This document shows, piece by piece, positions 1-11,230 of a stretch of DNA of 64,000 bases. The notes below the pieces were generated by a model. That model was not told the origin of the DNA and searched no databases. It was given only the letters and a program-made list of their open reading frames with translations. Origin of the DNA: Roseiflexaceae bacterium (GTDB lineage Bacteria; Chloroflexota; Chloroflexia; Chloroflexales; Roseiflexaceae); assembly GCA_947474225.1 (NCBI GenBank), contig CANJHS010000009.1, positions 1 to 64,000 of the forward strand, written 5' to 3'. The position numbers and the translations under genes were made by a program. How positions within the stretch are numbered: the stretch's first letter is position 1; the number at the start of each line of letters is the position of its first letter.

Positions 1-151
1 AGTTATCAGTTATCAGTTATCAGTTATCAGTTATCAGTTATCAGTTATCAGTTATCAGTTATCAGTTATCAGTTATCAGTTATCAGTTATCAGTTATCAG
101 TTATCAGTTATCAGTTATCAGTTATCGGTTATCAGTTATCGGTTATCGGTT
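1..151. repeat. Heptameric tandem repeat (AGTTATC)n, about 21 copies, last copies degenerate (GGTTATC); may extend left of the window
   Basis: Direct reading: uninterrupted 7-bp periodicity from base 1 to about 151. Confidence 0.97.
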
Positions 152-171
152 GAGAAATTGTAGATAGATAC

Positions 172-1125
172 TTACAATAGCGTTTGGCTTTCGCTACTGC
201 ACAGCAGTGCCAGGATAGCTTTGTGCGCATGGAGTCTGTTTTCGGCCTGATCAAAGACCACAGAGTGTGGACCATCGGCAACAGCGGCCGTTACTTCCTC
301 GCCGCGGTGCATAGGGAGGCAGTGCATGAATTTCGTTTTCGGGCGTGATGCACTCATGAGCTTTTCGTTTACCTGATACCCCTGCAATGCTGCGACGCGT
401 TCTGCGGCATCAGACTGACCCATACTAACCCATACATCGGTATACACCACGTCAGCCTGAGCGACAGCCTCGTAGGGATCAGTGGTCAACATGACTTCGC
501 ACTCGCTCTGCTGGGCAATTGCGCGTGCCTCGGCGACGATTTTTGCGTCTGGAGCATAATGCGCTGGGGTCGCCACAGCAATATGCATACCTGCCAACGG
601 TGCAGCGTGGAGCAATGAATGGACCATATTGTTGCCGTCGCCGACATAGGCAATGCGCACACCGCGGGTCCCGCCGAACACTTCTTTGACGGTAATCAAA
701 TCGGCGAGTGTCTGGGTTGGATGGTGCATGTCGCATAGGCCGTTGATAACGGGGACTCGCGCTGCATCGGCCATTTCGGTCAATGTCGTGTGGTCAAAAA
801 CGCGCGCCATGATGACATCGACGTAACGTTCGAGCACGCGGGCGGTATCGGCATAGGTTTCGCCACGGGTGAGTTGCATATCATTGGCCGACAGAAACAT
901 CGCATGCCCGCCGAGTTGTTGCATGCCAATTTCGAACGCACTACGGGTGCGTGTCGACGGCTTGAAAAACATCATGGCAAGGTTTTTGCCGTGCAGTAAC
1001 TGATGGGGTACGCCACGACGCAAACGCCCTTTGAGCGTCAATCCGGCCGTAATCAAATCTGCAACTTCGGCCTGATTTACATCATTCATCTTGAGCAAAT
1101 CTCGGCCATAGAGCGAATGCGTCAT
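172..1125 (-). CDS. argF: Ornithine carbamoyltransferase (internal start MTHSLYGRDLLKMND), in frame with the upstream Nudix ORF
   Basis: Motifs FFKPSTRTR, MHHPTQTLAD, FMHCLPMHRGEEV; GGAAGGG Shine-Dalgarno-like sequence just upstream of the ATG at 1125. Confidence 0.93.
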   Translation of the reverse strand: MTHSLYGRDLLKMNDVNQAEVADLITAGLTLKGRLRRGVPHQLLHGKNLAMMFFKPSTRTRSAFEIGMQQLGGHAMFLSANDMQLTRGETYADTARVLERYVDVIMARVFDHTTLTEMADAARVPVINGLCDMHHPTQTLADLITVKEVFGGTRGVRIAYVGDGNNMVHSLLHAAPLAGMHIAVATPAHYAPDAKIVAEARAIAQQSECEVMLTTDPYEAVAQADVVYTDVWVSMGQSDAAERVAALQGYQVNEKLMSASRPKTKFMHCLPMHRGEEVTAAVADGPHSVVFDQAENRLHAHKAILALLCSSESQTLL

Positions 1126-1773
1126 CTCTTTCCCTTCCATACACGGATGAAATAAAACAAACCAAACGGGAGCGTGCCGATCGCTCGCCAGAGCTGCAAA
1201 TCGAATCAGCTGTGCTTCAGTTACCCGTTCAAGCGAAAGCGGTGGCAGTGTCGCCAGGGTGTACCACTCCACGGCACTGGTCTCGGCGAGGGTTTGCGGT
1301 TGACCGCCAATGACGCGACACAGAAAGTAAATCGTATACACGTGCCAGCCTATGGGTGGGTGACCTTGCACATCACGATCGAGGACCGCCAAAATCCGGT
1401 CGACCTCAACGTGATACCCAGATTCTTCGTAGACTTCACGGACCGCCATACTCGACGGCGCTTCACCGACATCGGCCCAGCCACCGGGCGGGCACCACAA
1501 TCCGTCGGAGCGCTCTTGCACAAGCAAAAACCGTCCCGCATCGTCAATAACAATTGCACGCACACCAACTTTGGGAGTCGCATAGCCACTCTCCATGGCA
1601 TACCAGCGGGCGATGTCTGCAGCAGAATGTTCGGTCAATGACGCGTGCATCTCGGCTGCGAGATGCTGCAACTCCTGATAGCGCTCAATGTCGTACGTGT
1701 CACGGGTATAGCTCAATCCCGTTTGGGCAAGCGCTGCAATGCGTTGTGCCCAACGAGCTATCGAAGGCGTCAT
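1126..1773 (-). CDS. Nudix hydrolase with Nudix_hydro_N-like N-terminal helix domain; no stop codon before argF, so the full ORF is 172-1773
   Basis: Nudix box GWADVGEAPSSMAVREVYEESGY; start overlaps argH stop as ATGA. Confidence 0.85.
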
Positions 1774-3134
1774 TTCGTCATACATCCATGTGCTGCCGCC
1801 AACTGTTCGGCGACAGCTTGGTGACCGGTCGCACCGGGTACCGTTCGTGCGGCTACAGAGGCGTTCATACTGAAGCACTCAATGACATCAGCCTTGAAGG
1901 TTGCATCGATGCGCTGGAATTCTTCCAACGGCAACGCCACCATTTTGACGCCACGCTCTTCGGCGACGCGCACCAACTGCCCCACCACTTTGTGGGCAGT
2001 ACGGAACGGCACACCACGGTCAACCAGATAGTCAGCAACATCTGTGGCCAACATCGCATCATCCAAACCACGCAGCAACGCAGCGTGGTTGAATGTCGCC
2101 GTTGCCAGCGCTCCTGCTGCCACAGGCAAGGTCAATTCAATGGTACGTACTGCATCGAACAAGGGTTCTTTGTCTTCTTGGAGATCCTTGTTGTAGGCAG
2201 ATGGTAAACCTTTGAGGACGGTCAAAATAGTCATCAGGCTGCCTACCAAGCGGCCAGATTTGCCACGCGCCAATTCGAACGAATCGGGGTTCTTCTTTTG
2301 TGGCATCAGACTCGAACCGGTCGAATATGCATCAGCAAGCGACACAAATCCATACTCGGCACTACTATAAAAGACCATGTCTTCGGCTAAGCGGCTGATG
2401 TGAATGCCAATCATCGCTGCCACAAACAGGTATTCGGCGATGAAGTCACGGTCGCTGATCGCATCGACGCTGTTTCGGCTGATGTCGTGCATCCCCAACT
2501 CTGCAGCCAAAGCGCGTCGGTCAACCTTGAGGGGAGTACCAGCGATGGCACCAGAGCCCAGCGGCAACACCGCAACACGGGTCAGACAATCCGCAAGCCG
2601 CTCACGATCACGCTGCAACGGCCAGAAGTGGGACAACAACCAATGCCGTAACAATATGGGCTGGGCGCGCTGCACATGGGTATAGCCAGGGATGATTAAG
2701 TCTTCTGCAGCATCAGCTTGTACCAGGATGGCTCGTTGTACCTCTTGAATACACTCGTCGGTGCGTGCAATTGCGGCCATAACCCACAGCCGGATATCGG
2801 TGGCGACCTGATCGTTGCGGCTCCGACCGGTGTGGAGTTTGCCGGCTACTGCACCGACAATCTCGCCGAGGCGCCGTTCAACGGCGGAGTGAATGTCTTC
2901 GTCGGCTGTTTTGGTAGGGAACGCACCTGATGCAAATTCATCGAAGACGACCTGCAAGCCACGCAACAATTCATCACGCTCGGAGGCAGTGATAACTCCT
3001 GCAGCACATATTTGTCGTGCCCATGCCATGCTACCCCGAATATCTTCGGCCCACATTGCACGATCAAAAGGGAATGAATTGTTCAGCTCGGCCATCAAAA
3101 CGTCAATACCCTGACTAAATCGTCCACCCCACAT
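1770..3134 (-). CDS. argH: Argininosuccinate lyase
   Basis: MWGGRFSQGID..., GSSLMPQKKNPD signature; AAGGAGG upstream of ATG 3134. Confidence 0.97.
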   Translation of the reverse strand: MWGGRFSQGIDVLMAELNNSFPFDRAMWAEDIRGSMAWARQICAAGVITASERDELLRGLQVVFDEFASGAFPTKTADEDIHSAVERRLGEIVGAVAGKLHTGRSRNDQVATDIRLWVMAAIARTDECIQEVQRAILVQADAAEDLIIPGYTHVQRAQPILLRHWLLSHFWPLQRDRERLADCLTRVAVLPLGSGAIAGTPLKVDRRALAAELGMHDISRNSVDAISDRDFIAEYLFVAAMIGIHISRLAEDMVFYSSAEYGFVSLADAYSTGSSLMPQKKNPDSFELARGKSGRLVGSLMTILTVLKGLPSAYNKDLQEDKEPLFDAVRTIELTLPVAAGALATATFNHAALLRGLDDAMLATDVADYLVDRGVPFRTAHKVVGQLVRVAEERGVKMVALPLEEFQRIDATFKADVIECFSMNASVAARTVPGATGHQAVAEQLAAAHGCMTK

Positions 3135-3152
3135 CGTCAAGCCTCCTTATTG

Positions 3153-5582
3153 TCACCGGCCCACAGTTACTCTCCGGCGGAAATAGACTCCCCCTGCCAT
3201 CAGCACTCCCACGGTTGTCCCCCACAAGGCTAACCCCCAGCTCAAACTCGCCGGCCAATACGTAAATACCACCTCGTATGCTCCAGCAGGCACCCAGACA
3301 CCACGGAAGATACCGTTGACAGGGTATATGGGCACACTGGCACCGTTGAGCGTAGCCTGCCACCCCGGATAATTTGTGTCACTCAAAACAAGGACCCCGG
3401 ACGCCTTTGCCACTCCTGTGACAACCACTCGATTAGCCTGGTAGCTTTGTACCTCGGGGACAGTTACCACACCGGTCACGCGCTCCACGACGGGAATCGC
3501 CACATTGGTGACAACCAGCTGTCCCATAGGGAACTGCGGCTCACGTAATCGCGAAAACACGGCCTCCAGGGTAGCCAAGTGCTCAACTCGATGTACCATG
3601 TATGCTCGCGGCAGCGCGTTCGGGTTGAAATAAATACTTCCCTCATCACTCTGGTGTACCAACTCCAACCCGGGGAACTGTGCAATCAGGGGTGACTTCG
3701 GCTGAAATAACACATATCGTACATTGGTCAAGTCGAGCCAACGTGGTGTAATACGTGCGTTGGTCAAGTACATGCTCACACTGTTGCCACCATCCTGCAG
3801 CTTCCCTTCCCAACGCCTTACAAAACGTGCATACTCGCCCCAAATAAGCGAATCAAAGCCACGCACATCGTAGAGCTGTGCAACCATGTTGGTATTGGCT
3901 TGATAAAATGGGTAGTCGGCAGCAAAAATACGAAATATCCCGGGCTGACGTTGTAAAAAGTACTGCATGCGTGTCATTGGTAATACTGGATCCGATGGCA
4001 CATCGGCTGGCACTTCAGCCCGAAAATCGCTCGTGGCCACAACCGTTCGAGGGTCTACTGGTTGGTTCAACGGACGCCAGTACCACCACAGCTGCGTCGC
4101 CACAATCAATAATGCAACCACCGGCATCAAGGGATGGAGAGCCACACGGCGCCACCAGACCGCTGCTGTAGCAACAACTGCCAAACTCGGCCACAGCCAC
4201 TCAACGCCTTGGTATGATGCTAATATCAGCCATGGCAACCCGGGGGTAACCCGCCACGCATACCCGAGGGCAAGCGCAAATGCAAGTGCCGGCACCATGC
4301 CGATCACATGCAAACGAAGCGGAGTCGAGGATTGCAAACGCATGACCGTGGATGCGACCGTCACACCCATCAACAACGACGCTGGCAACATGGCACGGCT
4401 CAATTCCCGAAACTGCGACAAAAGCGGCACACTTTGCCACCAGAATATCGGCGATATTGCATAGCAAACGCAGAGAAGAGCGACACCAGAAAGCACCCGA
4501 AGTCGTGCATCAGCGAGAAGCCACCACCCGCACAACCAGAGCAATAACGGCAAAAGACCAATGTGCCAGTCAGGCAACGTCCCATCTTTGAAGCCCCAAC
4601 TCCCCGTAGTGTGCAGACTCGTCAATAATTCGGGAGCAATGGTAGTCACAATCGACAATGGGTTGTACCCTCCCTTCCCGCCCGCTCGTGATACCGACAA
4701 GCCGAGCTCTACAGTGGGTAAAATTTGGGGTGCCATCAAACCAAAGACCAACACGCCAATCGCTACCAAGCCGGCAATCATATGTGGTACATAGCGTTTC
4801 TGCAGACTCCACACGATGCCAATGGCCACTATGCATCCGGCAATAACCATATACAACGCTGTGTCGGGCTGTGATAAGCCGGCGAGTACAATACCAGCAC
4901 CAAAGTAGACTGCCGCTCGCCTTGCCCCCGCCCAGTCAGCGCTTGCCATACTCGTTCCCAATGCAATAGCACCATACATTGCCATTGGTGTCCATGCGAT
5001 GACGCCACCCATGGTGGGCAAGGCGAGCCATTTACTTGCAAATCCCGAGCCCAAATAGATGACGGGGACCAATAAGGCAGGCAACGGCGCTATGCGTAGA
5101 GAGCGCGCCAGCAACCAGGCACTCACTCCGCCAATCAGCAGATGAAGCCACGCTACCACGCCAAAAGCGTAGTCAGTTGGAAGGAGTGCAAAGAGGGCAG
5201 TGAGCGGATACCAGACACTACTATTTGCAACCGCAAGAAATGGCGTACCACTCAATATATATGGATTCCACAAGGGCAAATGACCCGACCACAACTCGCG
5301 CGCATAAAAGAGCCGCTGTGGGTAATGTTTCAAAATTAAATCGCTCGGCAAGGTGTTGCCAATAGGCATACGCTCGTATGAAAAATTCCAAGGGGGCAAA
5401 TGCACCATGATGTTGAGTGGGAGCCAGGTATGTTGGCCGATCAACACGGGCGCCATGATTGTCGTAATCACAGCAAAGATGATGACCACAAACCACACAT
5501 CTGCTGGTTTACGAGCCCACAGATGATGCATAGATTGCATCAATGATTTCCATGCACCAATCTTTATTTGCACCAAGCTCAT
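3153..5582 (-). CDS. Large polytopic membrane protein, YfhO-like
   Basis: 809 aa, multiple TM segments; N-terminal DLILKHYPQRLFYARELWSGHLPLWNPYILSGTPFLA and C-terminal soluble domain typical of YfhO-like proteins. Confidence 0.75.
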   Translation of the reverse strand: MSLVQIKIGAWKSLMQSMHHLWARKPADVWFVVIIFAVITTIMAPVLIGQHTWLPLNIMVHLPPWNFSYERMPIGNTLPSDLILKHYPQRLFYARELWSGHLPLWNPYILSGTPFLAVANSSVWYPLTALFALLPTDYAFGVVAWLHLLIGGVSAWLLARSLRIAPLPALLVPVIYLGSGFASKWLALPTMGGVIAWTPMAMYGAIALGTSMASADWAGARRAAVYFGAGIVLAGLSQPDTALYMVIAGCIVAIGIVWSLQKRYVPHMIAGLVAIGVLVFGLMAPQILPTVELGLSVSRAGGKGGYNPLSIVTTIAPELLTSLHTTGSWGFKDGTLPDWHIGLLPLLLWLCGWWLLADARLRVLSGVALLCVCYAISPIFWWQSVPLLSQFRELSRAMLPASLLMGVTVASTVMRLQSSTPLRLHVIGMVPALAFALALGYAWRVTPGLPWLILASYQGVEWLWPSLAVVATAAVWWRRVALHPLMPVVALLIVATQLWWYWRPLNQPVDPRTVVATSDFRAEVPADVPSDPVLPMTRMQYFLQRQPGIFRIFAADYPFYQANTNMVAQLYDVRGFDSLIWGEYARFVRRWEGKLQDGGNSVSMYLTNARITPRWLDLTNVRYVLFQPKSPLIAQFPGLELVHQSDEGSIYFNPNALPRAYMVHRVEHLATLEAVFSRLREPQFPMGQLVVTNVAIPVVERVTGVVTVPEVQSYQANRVVVTGVAKASGVLVLSDTNYPGWQATLNGASVPIYPVNGIFRGVWVPAGAYEVVFTYWPASLSWGLALWGTTVGVLMAGGVYFRRRVTVGR

Positions 5583-5657
5583 CCCTCCCTAACAATCATG
5601 CAAGAGAATTCCCCCCCCAGAGTAATCCGCCTAGCAACAGATCCTGCGTAACATCGG

Positions 5658-6860
5658 TTACGTCGTATAGTGTGCGTTGACTTCGACGTATTCCTTTGAA
5701 AAGTCGCAGGTCCACATGGTCGTCGCTGCGCTCCCCAAACCGAGGTCCAAGGTGATATAGACATGCTCGCGGTTCAGGAGTTGTGATGCGTCGTTCAAAT
5801 CTGCATCCAATGGCATCCCCGCAGCAACAAGGCGAATTTGTTCGCTCCCCAAACCGAAGTCGAGGGTCAGTGTGTTGGGATCTATTTCGGCGCCGCTATA
5901 GCCAGCTGCACAGACAACACGACCCCAATTCGGGTCATTACCGTGGATTGCGGTCTTGACGAGCGGTGAACAGGCAATGCTGTCTGCTACTCGGTGTGCC
6001 ATCACGCCATCTGTCGCACCGGTAATGCGTATTTCAACGAGTTTGGTAGCACCTTCACCATCACGGGCTATTTTCTTGGCGAGGTCCATGCAGACGTCGG
6101 CAAGCAACGCCACAAATTGTTCAAAGCTGTCGTTACCGATAGTAGCACCCGACACGCCAGAGGCAAGCAAGAGCACCGTGTCGTTGGTACTCATATCGCC
6201 GTCTACGCTTATCCGGTTAAAACTCTGATCTGCCACTGCCTTGACGGCGCGTTGTAGCAACTCAGGGGTACAATCGGCATCGGTCGTAATCATCGACAAC
6301 ATCGTTGCCATGCCGGGATGAATCATTCCTGCGCCCTTGGCCATGCCGGCAACGGTTACCGTTTTGCCGTTGATAATCCCGGTTGCGGTGGCCCGTTTGG
6401 GACGCGTGTCTGTGGTCATGATTGCTTGAGACGATCGCAACGCATCACGACCCATCGTTTGACCCGTCAACAATTGGATTCCTGCGCTCACCTTGGTCAT
6501 GTCCAGCTGGCGCCCGATCACGCCGGTCGACAGTACCAGGACTTCATCGGCACGTGCGCCGATGCCCTGCGCAGTAAGTTCCGCCATGTGCTGTGCATTC
6601 TGCGCGCCCTCGGTCCCCGTGCATGCGTTCGCACAGCCTGCATTGGCCACGATTGCGCGCATGCGACCAGCCGAGGTTACCAACACTGCCTGGTCGTACA
6701 ACACCGGCGCCGCTTTGACGCGGTTGGTAGTGAATACCCCAGCTGCACGACACGGGGCGTCGCTGACGATGATGGTCAAATCGAGTGCACCGTCTTTTTT
6801 GAGTCCACAGGCCGTCGCTGCAGTCCGGAATCCGGGGGCGAGCAGAAATGCATCTGTCAT
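5658..6860 (-). CDS. argJ: Bifunctional ornithine acetyltransferase / N-acetylglutamate synthase
   Basis: KGAGMIHPGMATMLSMITTDA, NDPNWGRVVCAAGYSG motifs. Confidence 0.96.
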   Translation of the reverse strand: MTDAFLLAPGFRTAATACGLKKDGALDLTIIVSDAPCRAAGVFTTNRVKAAPVLYDQAVLVTSAGRMRAIVANAGCANACTGTEGAQNAQHMAELTAQGIGARADEVLVLSTGVIGRQLDMTKVSAGIQLLTGQTMGRDALRSSQAIMTTDTRPKRATATGIINGKTVTVAGMAKGAGMIHPGMATMLSMITTDADCTPELLQRAVKAVADQSFNRISVDGDMSTNDTVLLLASGVSGATIGNDSFEQFVALLADVCMDLAKKIARDGEGATKLVEIRITGATDGVMAHRVADSIACSPLVKTAIHGNDPNWGRVVCAAGYSGAEIDPNTLTLDFGLGSEQIRLVAAGMPLDADLNDASQLLNREHVYITLDLGLGSAATTMWTCDFSKEYVEVNAHYTT

Positions 6861-6863
6861 TGT

Positions 6864-8075
6864 TTATTTCCCGTCCACCAATGCCTGCACCTTCATAGGC
6901 AGACCAAAGATCTTGATGAAGCCGGCAGCATCTTGTTGGTTGTACGTGTCGCTCATCGTGAAGCTCGCGATATCTGGGTTGTACAGGGTGCGGTCTGCTT
7001 TGCGGCCGACCAAGATTGCATTACCTTTATAAAGTTTGAGGCGTACCACGCCGGTGTTGTTCTCTTGGGTAATGTCAAAGAAGGCCTGCATCGCCCGGCG
7101 CAACGGCGTGAACCACTGCCCGTAATACACAACCTCGGCGTAGCGCTGGGCGACAACGTCTTTGTAATGCAGTGTGTCACGGTCGAGTGTCAGTTGCTCG
7201 AGGGCCTGGTGTGCAATGCGGATCAACGTCCCGCCGGGAGTTTCGTAGACGCCGTGCGACTTCATGCCGACCAAGCGGTTTTCGACCAAATCGATACGGC
7301 CAATGCCGTGCTTGGCACCCAGGTTGTTCAACGCGGTCAATAATTCGACGGGACCGAGACGCTTGCCATCGACCGAGACGGGAATACCCTTTTCGAAGGC
7401 AATTTCGACGTATTCTGCCTTGTCCGGAGCATTCTCGGGCGATACCGACAAGGTGTGCATGACTTCTTCGGGCTCGTTCCATGGATCTTCGAGCACGCCC
7501 CCTTCGTGGGACATGTGCCAGATGTTGCGGTCGCGGCTGTAGATCGACTTCAGGGTTGCACTGACGGGCACATTGTGCTCGGCGGCATAGTCGAGGGCGT
7601 CTTCACGTGAGCGGATATTCCATTCACGCCAGGGCGCGATCACGGTGAGTTGCGGTGCATAGACCATGTAGGTCAGCTCGAAGCGGACCTGATCGTTGCC
7701 CTTGCCGGTGCATCCATGGGCGAGTGCATCACAACCCTCGAGCAGCGCGAGTTCAGCTTGGCGCTTGGCAATAAGCGGGCGAGCAACTGAGGTACCCAAA
7801 AGGTACAAGCGTTCGTAACTGGCACCGGATTGAATCAATGGGAACAAGTAGTCTTTGACGAACACTTCGCGCAGGTCTTCGACGTAGCACTTCGACGCAC
7901 CTGATGCGATTGCTTTGGCTTCGAGCCCTTCGATTTCGTCGTCTTGACCGAGATGGCTGCAGTAACAAATGACTTCGGGGTTGCCGTAGTTCTGTTTGAG
8001 CCACGGCACAATGATGCTCGTGTCGAGTCCGCCTGAATACGCCAGCATGACCTTCTTTACCTTCGGACGTTCCAT
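6864..8075 (-). CDS. argG: Argininosuccinate synthase
   Basis: KVMLAYSGGLDTSIIVPWL N-terminus; HGCTGKGNDQVRFE. Confidence 0.97.
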   Translation of the reverse strand: MERPKVKKVMLAYSGGLDTSIIVPWLKQNYGNPEVICYCSHLGQDDEIEGLEAKAIASGASKCYVEDLREVFVKDYLFPLIQSGASYERLYLLGTSVARPLIAKRQAELALLEGCDALAHGCTGKGNDQVRFELTYMVYAPQLTVIAPWREWNIRSREDALDYAAEHNVPVSATLKSIYSRDRNIWHMSHEGGVLEDPWNEPEEVMHTLSVSPENAPDKAEYVEIAFEKGIPVSVDGKRLGPVELLTALNNLGAKHGIGRIDLVENRLVGMKSHGVYETPGGTLIRIAHQALEQLTLDRDTLHYKDVVAQRYAEVVYYGQWFTPLRRAMQAFFDITQENNTGVVRLKLYKGNAILVGRKADRTLYNPDIASFTMSDTYNQQDAAGFIKIFGLPMKVQALVDGK

Positions 8076-8086
8076 TGCTCACTCCT

Positions 8087-11000
8087 TTATGTAAATAAAA
8101 GCTCAACATCGGCACGGGTCAGCGTCTTGATACCCCCGCGTTCTGGTGTGATGAGCTGACTTACCAATTCACGTTTGCGCTCTTGGAGCTGCAAAATCTT
8201 CTCTTCGACCGAGTCGCGTACCACCATCTTGTAGACCATCACCGGTCGTGTTTGGCCGATGCGATGCGTACGGTCGGTCGCCTGCATCTCGACTGCAGGA
8301 TTCCACCATGGGTCAATATGTATGACATAGTCCGCAGCGGTCAGATTGAGCCCAACCCCACCGGCACGCAGACTGATGAGAAAAAACGGATAGCGTGTAT
8401 CATTCTGAAAAGCGTCAATGATACTCTGCCGATCACGGGTTCGGCCATCCAAATAGGCATAGGCAATCCCGCGTTCATCCAACGCCGTACGTACCAGCGT
8501 GAGCATTTGCACAAACTGTGAAAACACCAGCACCCTGTGTCCTGCGGCCTTGAGTGATTCGAGGGTCGCCAATAGCGACTCAAACTTACCCGACCCGCCT
8601 GCACTATTGGGGTCGATGAGGCGTGGATGATTACAAATCTGGCGCAGGCGTAACAACCCTTCGAGCATCTTGACACGCGCTTGCTGCGGCCCTGAGTTTT
8701 CGATCATACCCAACAGTAATGCCCGATAGTGATCACGTTGCGTCGTGTACAAGCGGCGTTGTTCAGGTTCCATATCGCTCATCAAAATGTGTTCGGTACG
8801 CGACGGCAAGTCCGGTGCGACCTGGTCTTTGGTGCGCCGCAGGATGAATGGGAAGGTCAACCGGCGCAACAGTTGCAAGGCTCCTTCGCGCCCTTCGCCC
8901 TCACGTGCAAAGGTGTCGCGGAATGCCTCGGCGGTACCCAATAGGCCAGGATTGAGGAAGGCAAATTGCGACCAGAGTTCGACCGCGTTGTTTTCGATGG
9001 GGGTACCAGTCAAAGACAAGCGTCGGTCACCCTGAAGCCGCCGCACTGCCCGGGCGGTCTCGGCAGTGGGGTTTTTGATTGCCTGCGACTCATCCAGAAT
9101 CAGATATTGGAAGCGATATCCTGACAAAAATTCGATGTCTCGGAGCATCGTCCCATACGTTGTCAGTACTACATCATATGCGTCGAATGGACTGGCATCC
9201 TTCGAACGTCCCTGCTCGATATGCGTCAAAAGCTTGAGCCCAGGAGTGAACGTTCCTGCCTCACGAAGCCAGTTGTAGACCAAAGATCGTGGTAACACAA
9301 TCAAAATCGCACGCGCCCCCGGCGTCCGTTCACGCAATGACTGGATAAAAGCCAGCGTCTGGATGGTTTTGCCAACACCCATGTCATCGGCGAGACACCC
9401 ACCAAAGCCATACCGATTGAGAAAGTGTAACCAGTCGTATCCAGCCTTTTGATAGGAGCGTAAAGTCCCAGTGAATCCTTCTGGGAGAGGCTGTTCTTCG
9501 ATGTGCTCAAAAAGCCGCAACTGTTCACGGCGTTGTTCGAAAGCGTTATCTACCTCGGCACGCTGGGCTTCGTGCACCAGTTGGTCGACGATTGCCGTTT
9601 GGGCAGATGCAAAACGCAAGCGGCCGTCCGTTTCGCTACCCATTGCCAACAATGGTGCGAGTCGCTGGGCAAGCTCATTGGGGACAAAACCTATTGATCC
9701 ATCGGGCAAGAGAATATAGCGCTCACGGCGCAACACGGCGCGCCGAACCACCGCAACATCGACAGATAAATCGCCGAAGTTGACCACTGCCGCGACATCG
9801 AACCAATCGATGTGTGACTGGACTGTGACGGAGAGTTCTGGGACGTCGGTACGGAGTTGTACCGACGTGAGTCCGGCTTCACCCCGTATCTGGAACCCAT
9901 GAGACGCCAGTACACCCACAACTCGCATCAGAAAATCACGGACAGACATAGTTTTGCGCAGACGGAACGTCCCATCCTCTGCGATGCGCAACCCCTGCAG
10001 CTCGAGTAACGCAACACACTCGCGTTCACTGTCTGATTGCCGACGGATGCGCACCAGATGCAGCTCTTCGCTCCCATGCAAAATTGCCTCTGACGCATAC
10101 TGCGCATCAAAAGGCAACTCATATGTTGCATAGCCGAATTCGAGTCGGACGAACACCCCAGAATCGTGTTCTGCCACGGTGATATAGCCGATTGGCTCCT
10201 GATGAACCTCATCCCAACGGACCGCAGCACCGCATAGAGGCACACGCTGGGCGAGTTCGAGTAATCGCTGATCGAAGCGCTCACGGTCATCGACACGGAC
10301 CCGTAGCACGGGCGTCTGCAACAGCTGATCCACGAGCGGTGTGCGTTCACCGATGCACACCAGATTCGCCCCCGTCCACAACCAATGTGGACTGAACGGC
10401 AACAACGTCCGATTTGCTTGATCGACAATCACACTCCGCTGTGCGCTATAGACGATACTCTGCAGGACCAAATCTGTGCCGTCTTCGTCACAGGAAAGCT
10501 GAAGCTCCCCCGGTTCACCATAGACATGCACCGGCTGGCCAAACGTCAATGCGCCGCGGGCGACGTAGACGGTCTGGTCACTGAGCAATGCGAGTGCACC
10601 GGCATACAACCACGCCCGTTGTCCGGGTTGCGCCAAAGACAACGATTGCTCACACAACATTGCTGCTGCTTGCAGAACTGCCATCGGAGAGAGTGGATAG
10701 CCTGCTGGCGTCGGTGGAGCGCGGAGCGGTCGGACATCAGCGCCCTCCCAATCAGTGCGTCCCGCACGCGGTGTGACACTCGCCGGGATTATCGCCCACC
10801 CCTCATCGCCGACGCCAAGCGGATGATTGTGCTGCAAAAAGAAGCACACCACCGTCGCAGTAGCCGTCGCCGTTGTATTGCGCGGACGATCGGACAAGCC
10901 AAATAACGTCTCCCAGGGTTGCGGAGGATTACTGGTCATGTGCGTATACAAGGCTCGTACTGCTGCAACGCGGTGGATGCATGGCCCATCATCGCGGTGG

Positions 11001-11230
11001 ATACAGTCACACAGTGTGGTGACACGGCCTGCAATTAACAGCGTCGTGACGCGGCGCACATGGGTACCGTCAACAACAACTACAACCGCACTCGCAGGCT
11101 CAACCTGCTCGAGGGTCACCCCTCCATTGGTAAGCAAGGCGGTGGCACGACGTACCATTGCCGGTTCGACCGCCTGCAAAAACCCTTCGAGGAGTTCTGG
11201 TGTTATCAACTGCACCCGTGCAATCGTCAT
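8087..11230 (-). CDS. SNF2-family helicase with N-terminal SWIM-type zinc finger
   Basis: [36 protein letters not shown] motifs; [14 protein letters not shown] resembles SWIM CxCxnCxH. Confidence 0.92.
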   Translation of the reverse strand: MTIARVQLITPELLEGFLQAVEPAMVRRATALLTNGGVTLEQVEPASAVVVVVDGTHVRRVTTLLIAGRVTTLCDCIHRDDGPCIHRVAAVRALYTHMTSNPPQPWETLFGLSDRPRNTTATATATVVCFFLQHNHPLGVGDEGWAIIPASVTPRAGRTDWEGADVRPLRAPPTPAGYPLSPMAVLQAAAMLCEQSLSLAQPGQRAWLYAGALALLSDQTVYVARGALTFGQPVHVYGEPGELQLSCDEDGTDLVLQSIVYSAQRSVIVDQANRTLLPFSPHWLWTGANLVCIGERTPLVDQLLQTPVLRVRVDDRERFDQRLLELAQRVPLCGAAVRWDEVHQEPIGYITVAEHDSGVFVRLEFGYATYELPFDAQYASEAILHGSEELHLVRIRRQSDSERECVALLELQGLRIAEDGTFRLRKTMSVRDFLMRVVGVLASHGFQIRGEAGLTSVQLRTDVPELSVTVQSHIDWFDVAAVVNFGDLSVDVAVVRRAVLRRERYILLPDGSIGFVPNELAQRLAPLLAMGSETDGRLRFASAQTAIVDQLVHEAQRAEVDNAFEQRREQLRLFEHIEEQPLPEGFTGTLRSYQKAGYDWLHFLNRYGFGGCLADDMGVGKTIQTLAFIQSLRERTPGARAILIVLPRSLVYNWLREAGTFTPGLKLLTHIEQGRSKDASPFDAYDVVLTTYGTMLRDIEFLSGYRFQYLILDESQAIKNPTAETARAVRRLQGDRRLSLTGTPIENNAVELWSQFAFLNPGLLGTAEAFRDTFAREGEGREGALQLLRRLTFPFILRRTKDQVAPDLPSRTEHILMSDMEPEQRRLYTTQRDHYRALLLGMIENSGPQQARVKMLEGLLRLRQICNHPRLIDPNSAGGSGKFESLLATLESLKAAGHRVLVFSQFVQMLTLVRTALDERGIAYAYLDGRTRDRQSIIDAFQNDTRYPFFLISLRAGGVGLNLTAADYVIHIDPWWNPAVEMQATDRTHRIGQTRPVMVYKMVVRDSVEEKILQLQERKRELVSQLITPERGGIKTLTRADVELLFT

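Noticed and set aside
1-151. CRISPR array
   Set aside because: Unit is 7 bp with no spacers; simple tandem repeat, no cas genes in the window.
6318-7343. 341-aa plus-strand ORF antisense to argJ/argG
   Set aside because: Opposite strand of two unmistakable genes; composition typical of a shadow ORF.
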